Assembly (NCBI GenBank): GCA_025057975.1
Contig: JANWUV010000015.1
Span: forward strand, 1 to 64,000
Direction of reading: 5' to 3'
Source of the DNA: Chloracidobacterium sp.
GTDB lineage: Bacteria > Acidobacteriota > Blastocatellia > Chloracidobacteriales > Chloracidobacteriaceae
Length of the DNA stretch: 64,000 bases
A program made the position numbers and the translations under genes. Positions 56,606-64,000 of the stretch are shown here, in pieces (position 1 is the first letter of the stretch; each line of letters starts with the position of its first letter). The notes beneath the pieces were generated by a model that saw only the letters and a list, made by a program, of their open reading frames with translations, did no database searches and had not been told where the DNA came from.

Positions 56606-57676
56606 ATGCAACTCGGAGCGCTAGGGACGGCGACGCGGGCGGTCACGCCGCGAGCCTATTTGCTGGAACGGCTTCGCGCCCGCCCGTTTGTTCCCGACCC
56701 GCGTCTAACCAATCCTCACCTCCAAACCATCCTTGGTTCCATCCTGCCGCGCCGAACGCCGCTCGTGGATCAAACCGGTCAGCCGCGAACCTTCCAGACT
56801 CGACCGGATACGGCTGTGACGGGTGTTTGCCATTGGCAGACCGGGTACACACCGGCCGACCGGCCAACGCTGCTGCTGCTGCACGGTATGGAAGGCTCGG
56901 TGGAATCGAGCTACATGCGCGGTATAGCGGAGAAAGCCCTGCGGGCCGGTTACCACGTCATCCGCCTCAACACCCGCACCTGCGGCGGGACGGAGCATCT
57001 GTCGCCGCATCTTTACAACGCCGGCCTGACAGAGGACGCACGTGCCGTCATTGCCGAGTTAGGTGAGCGCGACGGCGCAACGGATGTGTACGTTGTCGGC
57101 GTTTCCCTGTCCGGCAACGTCGTGCTGCGGCTAGCGAGCGAGTACGGCGCAAACGCCCCTCGGCATGTTCGCGGCGTCGCCGCTATTTCCCCTTCGGCCG
57201 ACTTGACGGCCAGTACCGCCGCCATTGAGCGGCGCAGCAACTGGCTTTACCACCGGCGCTTTGTGCAAAGCCTCAAAGCGCGCATGAAACGCAAAGCGGC
57301 GCTGTTCCCTGACCGCTACGACGCACGTCACTTGGCGCGGATTCGGACGATCCGTGAGTTCGATGAAACTTACACCGCCGTCGCCGCTGGTTATGAAAGC
57401 GCAGCGGATTACTACCATCGGGCCAGCGCCGTACGAACGGCGGCGGCGATTCGCCTGCCGACGCTCATCATCCATGCGCAGGACGACCCGTTCATTCCGG
57501 CTGCGCCGCTGCTCGAACCGCCCTTCGCCGACAACCCCAGCATCGCCGTCCTGTTGACCAAGCACGGCGGCCACGTCGGCTTTCTGGCGGCGCGGGGGAC
57601 AGACGCCGACCGGCGCTGGGCCGAACACCGGATTATGGATTTTGTCCGCGCGTTGGACGCCGTTCGGCGGCGGTGA
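56606..57676 (+). CDS. YheT-type alpha/beta hydrolase
   Basis: 356 residues from the ATG at 56606 (GGGGT ahead); in-frame ATGs at 56480 and 56528 are alternatives. Family features are FVPDPRLTNPHLQTILGS at the N-terminus, LLLLHGMEGSVESSYMRG, the nucleophile motif GVSLSGNVVLRL (Ser in the GxSxG-like turn) and a catalytic His in KHGGHVGFL. The Asp is in IIHAQDDPF. YheT/ABHD1-3-like enzymes act on acyl esters and are often membrane associated. The substrate is unknown. It ends 30 bases before the nucleotidyltransferase-like gene. Confidence 0.88.
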   Translation: MQLGALGTATRAVTPRAYLLERLRARPFVPDPRLTNPHLQTILGSILPRRTPLVDQTGQPRTFQTRPDTAVTGVCHWQTGYTPADRPTLLLLHGMEGSVESSYMRGIAEKALRAGYHVIRLNTRTCGGTEHLSPHLYNAGLTEDARAVIAELGERDGATDVYVVGVSLSGNVVLRLASEYGANAPRHVRGVAAISPSADLTASTAAIERRSNWLYHRRFVQSLKARMKRKAALFPDRYDARHLARIRTIREFDETYTAVAAGYESAADYYHRASAVRTAAAIRLPTLIIHAQDDPFIPAAPLLEPPFADNPSIAVLLTKHGGHVGFLAARGTDADRRWAEHRIMDFVRALDAVRRR

Positions 57677-57706
57677 AAGACGTTCGCTCGGTGAGGCCGC
57701 TTGCCC

Positions 57707-60335
<2,629 letters not shown>

Positions 60336-60413
60336 AAACAGACTTTGACGATTCTTGACAAGGGATTGACGACTTTGACGGACTTTCTCGCGGTCGGCGG
60401 CGTCTATAGGAAC

Positions 60414-60438
60414 AGCCGCCGCTCTAAACGCGGCGGCT
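60414..60438 (+). terminator. GC-rich hairpin between purA and the Spy-like gene
   Basis: AGCCGCCGC (60414-60422) and GCGGCGGCT (60430-60438) form a perfect 9-bp stem with a 7-base loop. There is no T-run. A smaller palindrome (AGAAGC CTA GCTTCT, about 60450-60464) follows and leads to the next ribosome site, so this may be a leader structure as much as a terminator. Confidence 0.5.
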
Positions 60439-60491
60439 GACTACACCCTAGAAGCCTAGCTTCTAAGCGCCCTCGAAAAGGAGTCTCACAT

Positions 60492-61001
60492 ATGTTGCAC
60501 CGTCTCAGTCTACGTCCCTTGGCCGTCGTCGTGACGCTGGCGCTCGCGTTGACGGCTGTCTTCGGCGGCGTTGCCTATGCCGCCGGACGCGATCCTGGCC
60601 CAGACCGCTTCATGGGCTTTTTCCTCAAACGCATGGCGGCCGAACTGAACCTGACCGAGGAACAGCAAACCCAGATTCGGCAGATCCTAGAAGCCGAACG
60701 CGCAACGGTCGCGCCGCTGAAGACACAGCTCAAGACAGGGTATGACCAGCTACACACGCTGGGAACGGATGGGATTTTCAACGAGGTTCAGGTTCGCGCT
60801 ATTGCACAGCAACAAGCGCAGGCGATAGCGGAACTGATTGTCTCAAGGGAGCGAACCAAAGCGCGTATTGCAGCGGTTTTGACGCCGGAGCAGCGGGAAC
60901 GCGCCAAGCAAATGTTGGAGCGTTTCCAGCAGCGACGGCACAACCACGGGTGGCGTCACGGCCGTGGTTTAGAACCCGTCCCTCCTCTGCCGCCAATGTA
61001 A
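60492..61001 (+). CDS. Periplasmic Spy/CpxP-like (LTXXQ) protein
   Basis: 169 residues. An N-terminal signal peptide (LAVVVTLALALTAVFGGVA, cleavage near AYA) is followed by a helical domain with two LTxxQ-type motifs: LNLTEEQQTQIRQIL (about 53-67) and VLTPEQRERAKQML (about 129-142). This is the pattern of Spy, CpxP and related metal-responsive proteins, which bind unfolded proteins or metals in the periplasm. The His-rich tail (RRHNHGWRHGRG) could bind metal ions. AAAAGGAG is a good ribosome site. Confidence 0.85.
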   Translation: MLHRLSLRPLAVVVTLALALTAVFGGVAYAAGRDPGPDRFMGFFLKRMAAELNLTEEQQTQIRQILEAERATVAPLKTQLKTGYDQLHTLGTDGIFNEVQVRAIAQQQAQAIAELIVSRERTKARIAAVLTPEQRERAKQMLERFQQRRHNHGWRHGRGLEPVPPLPPM

Positions 61002-61032
61002 GGCGACGGCTCTGAAGGTTGCAACGTGGCGC

Positions 61033-61064
61033 ACGGCGCGCAGGGCTTTTTCCCCACGCGCCGT
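61033..61064 (+). terminator. Terminator-like hairpin after the Spy-like gene
   Basis: ACGGCGCG (61033-61040) and CGCGCCGT (61057-61064) form an 8-bp stem followed by TTCTC. It lies between convergent genes (the Spy-like gene and the 61084-61419 gene). Confidence 0.5.
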
Positions 61065-61083
61065 TTCTCGGCTGTGGCGCCGC

Positions 61084-61419
61084 TCAGGCCGTCGCCGCTT
61101 GAGCGCCGCCTGTAGTCAAATTGTTGTCAGGGTGTTGATTAGCGGAAGAGACCCCAACTTTGCGCTTGGATCTGGTCGGCGCAAAAAACTGCTTTGCGCC
61201 GTTTCCTTCCGCCGTGGCCGGCGAGTCGTCGTGAATATCCACCGGCAACAACCCTTCCCGGTACAGCGCGTAGCCGCTGCGCGAACAGGCAATCACTGAC
61301 GGGATGCCACGCGAAGCAAACCACTGCTGCCATTTCTCAAGATCCCGGTACTGTGGCGAGTTACGACTCTTAACGTAAGTCGAGAAACGGTTCTCTTCAG
61401 TCAACTTGATACGCGCCAT
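61084..61419 (-). CDS. Hypothetical protein (111 aa)
   Basis: The ATG at 61419 has an AGGAGAG ribosome site about 7 bases upstream; the longer frame from 61452 is less likely. The N-terminal half (MARIKLTEENRFSTYVKSRN, RDLEKWQQWFASRGIP, then ACSRSGYALYREGLLP) looks like a compact alpha/beta domain. The C-terminal half is polar and low in complexity. No signal peptide or membrane segment. I do not recognise the family. An AT-rich palindrome lies 130 bases upstream. Confidence 0.6.
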   Translation of the reverse strand: MARIKLTEENRFSTYVKSRNSPQYRDLEKWQQWFASRGIPSVIACSRSGYALYREGLLPVDIHDDSPATAEGNGAKQFFAPTRSKRKVGVSSANQHPDNNLTTGGAQAATA

Positions 61420-61805
61420 GCTGCTCTCTCCTTGGTGGCTCTCGGAAATCACGGCGGCCGGCGTTGCACCGCGCCGCCCGCCTGTGCCGCCAACCGCCCA
61501 GCAAGCGTCGGCAGCAACGGGCTTTTCCTCACATTTGGGGACGCATCACAAAAACCTTACTTTATTGTAAGGTTTTACGGTGAAAAGTATAACCCTCGCG
61601 AACTGTTAGAAAAATTACGCTTTTCCCGGCACCGCCGATGAAACCGGCAATGAACCGGACAATCCCTGACACAGCGTGCGCAGGCATACAGTGTGCTTCC
61701 CCAGCCTGCGAATGATGTGGAGTCGCCCCCAGTGCAGCTTGGCAGTCTCAACCGCCGCTACGCACCTCGTATGCCAAGCGGCGGCGCAGGACACTGTACG
61801 CTACG
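61420..61805. other. Divergent intergenic region with an AT-rich palindrome
   Basis: About 385 bases between the 61084-61419 gene and the peroxiredoxin-like gene. At 61552-61577 AAAACCTTAC and GTAAGGTTTT form a perfect 10-bp inverted repeat with a 6-base TTTATT centre, in a local AT-rich patch (about 61545-61620) that stands out in this GC-rich DNA. An operator or a bidirectional terminator are both possible. No coding frame is supported. Confidence 0.5.
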
Positions 61806-62345
61806 ATGAAACAAATCCCGGAAAGCATTCTGAAGCAGCCGGTTGTCGGCCTCAATCTCACTGGTACAACCCTGGCTGAACAGTTGACGGGCAAGACGAA
61901 CCTGCTGGTTTTTTTGCGCCACTTTGGGTGCGTTTTTTGCCGCGAAATTGTCGCCGACCTGCGGGACATCGCCGCCGGCAACCCGCACTACCCGAACGTG
62001 GTGTTTTTCTTCCAAGGAACGGTTGAACAGGGACAGGCCTTTTTCGCCAGATACTGGAAGGAAGCCCGCGCCGTTAGTGATACGCCGCTGGTGTTCTACA
62101 AAGCGTTTGGCGTTGAGCGAGGCGGCTGGCGCGAATTGTTTGGACCTGATGTCTGGGTGTGCGGGCTGCGCGCCGTCGGCAAGGGGCACTTCATCGGCCT
62201 GCCGGTCGGCGATCCCTTTGTGATGCCCGGCGCATTTTTGGTCTCGTCGTCGGGCGATATCCTGTGGCGTCACGAATTCAAACACGCCGGCGACCACCCC
62301 GACTGGCGACGGATTGTTCCAGCGGCGGCTTTGGCGCACGCATGA
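61806..62345 (+). CDS. Peroxiredoxin-like (AhpC/TSA, thioredoxin-fold) protein
   Basis: 179 residues with a thioredoxin fold of the PRX-like2 kind. The redox motif is CVFC in LLVFLRHFGCVFCREIVADL (about residues 42-45). Later conserved segments are FYKAFGVERGG and a VMPGAFLVSSSGDILWRHE block holding the cis-proline region. Members act on peroxides or protein disulfides; the physiological substrate is not known. No clear ribosome site precedes the ATG. The end overlaps the next gene by 4 bases. Confidence 0.85.
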   Translation: MKQIPESILKQPVVGLNLTGTTLAEQLTGKTNLLVFLRHFGCVFCREIVADLRDIAAGNPHYPNVVFFFQGTVEQGQAFFARYWKEARAVSDTPLVFYKAFGVERGGWRELFGPDVWVCGLRAVGKGHFIGLPVGDPFVMPGAFLVSSSGDILWRHEFKHAGDHPDWRRIVPAAALAHA

Positions 62346-63100
62346 CGCGCCCGACCATCATCGCCGTACACGGCAATGGCGGCGGCGCGTTTCGCTTTGC
62401 GCGTCTTCAGCCGTTCTTTACGGACGATGCCCCGGTTGCTTTTACGGCGCTGACCTTGCCCGGTTTCGGCGGTACGCCGCGTGATCGGCGCTGCCGGACG
62501 CTTGCCGACTACGCCAACCATATCCAAGCGTTTGTGATGTCCGTCCCACCGCCGCGCGTCCTGCTTGGTCACGGCATTGGCGGTTCGATGGTGCTGGAAT
62601 ACCTCCAGCACGACGCGCCATCGGTAGCTGGCGTCATTCTCCACGCTCCAGTCGGCGCGCAGCTTGACACGCGGTGGTTTCCCCGCCTGATGCGTTCGAC
62701 TGTTGCACGTGAACTCGGCAAGCGACTGCTGGCGGCGCGCGTCCTGCGTCCAGTGTGGCGACGCACGTTTTTTTCAGACGCCGTACCACGGGACTTTCTC
62801 GATCAATTTTTCGCCGAATACGGGCGCTGCGAGGCCTTCGGGCAAATGTTCGATCTCATCACGGCGGATTGGTTTGCAGGGTTGCGGCCGGTCGCCGTCC
62901 CTTGCGTCTTGCTGTGGGGCGCGCGGGAGCGGGTGCTGCGGCTCGAACAGGCGGTGGATTTCCGCGCCAAGCTGCCGGCGGCCGTCATCGAAGTGGTCAG
63001 TGACTGGGATCACTTCCCGATGGTGGAACAACCCGAAGCCTACGCCCGAAAGATCACATCCCTTGCCTTACGGCTGACGGCGACGATCGGAGTTGCCTAG
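62342..63100 (+). CDS. Alpha/beta hydrolase
   Basis: 252 residues from the ATG at 62342, which overlaps the preceding stop (ATGA). Oxyanion region VHGNGGGAFRFARLQPF; the nucleophile position reads LLGHGIGGSMVLEYL, so glycine or isoleucine stands where GxSxG normally has serine (GHGIGGS). The late SDWDHFPMVEQPEAYA segment supplies the His. An Asp is less clear. The lack of the usual serine raises the question whether it is a hydrolase at all, or a non-catalytic or differently acting member. It may work with the peroxiredoxin-like protein. Confidence 0.82.
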   Translation: MTRPTIIAVHGNGGGAFRFARLQPFFTDDAPVAFTALTLPGFGGTPRDRRCRTLADYANHIQAFVMSVPPPRVLLGHGIGGSMVLEYLQHDAPSVAGVILHAPVGAQLDTRWFPRLMRSTVARELGKRLLAARVLRPVWRRTFFSDAVPRDFLDQFFAEYGRCEAFGQMFDLITADWFAGLRPVAVPCVLLWGARERVLRLEQAVDFRAKLPAAVIEVVSDWDHFPMVEQPEAYARKITSLALRLTATIGVA

Positions 63101-63110
63101 TTCCCTGCCC

Positions 63111-64000
63111 ATGATGTCAGCTTCCACCCACTCGGCCTTCACCCGCTACCTTGCGCCGTTGGGACGGTCGCTCGGCGTAGCGTCGGGCGTCGGGCCGAAA
63201 GCCGCCTACCTTGATCGCGCGGCGGCGGCCGGCTTACCCGTCCCGGCAGGCGTGATGGTCTTGGATGAACTCTTGGCGCTGAGTCTCAAAGAAGGCTGGG
63301 TGGAAAAAACCACCGATGGTTTTGTACTGCATGACGCAGCGGTGTTCAGCCGGGCGTTGAACCTGTCGCTTTCGGCGACGCGACTGGCGGTTCGCTCGGC
63401 TTTTGCGGTGGAGGATGGTACGGCGAAAAGCTTCGCCGGCCACTTTGCTTCCCTGCTGAACGTCGCGCCGGATGAGCTGCCCGACGCCCTCTGCAAAGTT
63501 TGGAATTCAAGTCTGCGCCACGGAGCGCCGCTCCGCCGTGATGTCTTGGTCATGGCGATGGTTGACGCGCGTTACGCGGGCGCGGCGATCACGGAAACTG
63601 CTCACGAAGACGACTTGGTGAACTTTACAGCCGGGCTTGCCGACCAACTTTTGGGTGGCGCGACGACCGGCGAAACTTTGGAGCTTGCCAAACTGCGCGC
63701 TTTTGAAGCGCCGACGCAAGCGGGGTTTACCGGCCGGTTGCAGGCGCTCCTGCGGGATGTGCGACGTGTTTTCGGAAACGCGGACTGGGATGTTGAGTTC
63801 GCCGACGATGGTCGGACGTGTTGGCTGCTTCAGGTACGGCCGTTGACGCGGCCAGTTGTGCGCAATGAATGGTTTACATACGCCAACCACCGCGAAATTT
63901 TGCCGCCGTTGCCGTCCCGCTTCATGACGAGCCTGATTGCTTCGTGTGCAGGCGACTTGTTTGCGTACTACCGTGACTTTGACGCGCGTTTGCCGTCCAA
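63111..64000 (+). CDS. PEP-synthase-like protein (PEP/pyruvate-binding domain), partial
   Basis: The frame opens at 63111 and runs off the window; 296 codons are visible. The PEP/pyruvate-binding ATP-grasp part has GVGPKAAYLDRAAAAGLPVP, then LAVRSAFAVEDGTAKSFAGHF and VWNSSLRHGAPLRRDVLVM, and the WLLQVRPLTRP motif that marks the end of this domain in PEP synthase and related enzymes. Between VPAGVMVLDE and LSATRLAVRSA the spacing is short compared with full PEP synthases. The missing 3' part should tell whether a phosphohistidine domain follows. Confidence 0.82.
   Translation, partial: MMSASTHSAFTRYLAPLGRSLGVASGVGPKAAYLDRAAAAGLPVPAGVMVLDELLALSLKEGWVEKTTDGFVLHDAAVFSRALNLSLSATRLAVRSAFAVEDGTAKSFAGHFASLLNVAPDELPDALCKVWNSSLRHGAPLRRDVLVMAMVDARYAGAAITETAHEDDLVNFTAGLADQLLGGATTGETLELAKLRAFEAPTQAGFTGRLQALLRDVRRVFGNADWDVEFADDGRTCWLLQVRPLTRPVVRNEWFTYANHREILPPLPSRFMTSLIASCAGDLFAYYRDFDARLPS

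Overview
The window looks like chromosomal DNA of a Chloracidobacterium-type phototrophic acidobacterium. The best single marker is bchU (30850-31920), the C-20 methyltransferase of bacteriochlorophyll c synthesis, which belongs to chlorosome-bearing bacteria. The GC-rich coding DNA, an Oar-like TonB-dependent receptor, a cytosolic GH63 hydrolase, a YheT-type hydrolase and TIG/FG-GAP repeat proteins fit an acidobacterium. Species assignment is inference from gene content. No rRNA, tRNA or CRISPR array was seen.

Layout. 1-11354: a long leftward series with very tight spacing: a degraded ATP-grasp remnant, a two-helix membrane protein, a fold-type III PLP enzyme, aspS, a GH63 glycosidase, a membrane protein, a HemG-type flavoprotein, clpA, clpS and a tiny Cys-rich membrane peptide. 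11724-16577: an ABC1/UbiB kinase and a secreted protein of TIG and FG-GAP repeats. 16937-25036: cas6 and a complete type III-B effector operon (cmr2/cas10, cmr3, cmr1, cmr4, cmr5, cmr6), with a 162-bp MITE-like element inside it. 25119-26870: accessory genes (a fulvocin C-like Cys-rich precursor, a second copy of the repeat, DUF2283, Uma2). 27009-30108: efp, an SDR, a membrane protein and gap.

30585-31920: bchU, divergent from a 35-residue single-helix peptide that has its own ribosome site and terminator. 32104-38777: a candidate uncharacterised system of a coiled-coil protein, a GT-B glycosyltransferase with an extra helical domain, three radical SAM proteins with auxiliary-cluster cysteines and a membrane-anchored protein. 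38789-43925: a frameshifted second Uma2, a 72-residue protein, YjbQ, then the corrinoid genes cobB/cbiA and cobO, interleaved with a truncated ribbon-helix-helix antitoxin, a DUF1874 ring-nuclease-like protein and an AbiEii-type pair. 44288-53437: an Oar-like receptor behind an excellent sigma-54 promoter, a small beta-barrel, a BtuF-like binding protein and cobN. 53485-64000: MarR/pirin with a duplicated 20-bp site, secreted proteins, hydrolases, purA, a Spy-like protein and the start of a PEP-synthase-like gene.

How the parts may work together. Cas10 keeps its cyclase motif (GGDD) but has no HD nuclease domain, so this Cmr complex should rely on RNA cleavage and cyclic oligoadenylate signalling. 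The DUF1874 protein, whose relatives destroy cyclic tetra-adenylate, lies about 17 kb away and keeps all three key residues. The two together suggest a chromosomal on/off signalling pair. The corrinoid genes cover ring trimming/amidation, cobalt insertion, adenosylation and uptake but not a full pathway, which fits partial synthesis or salvage.
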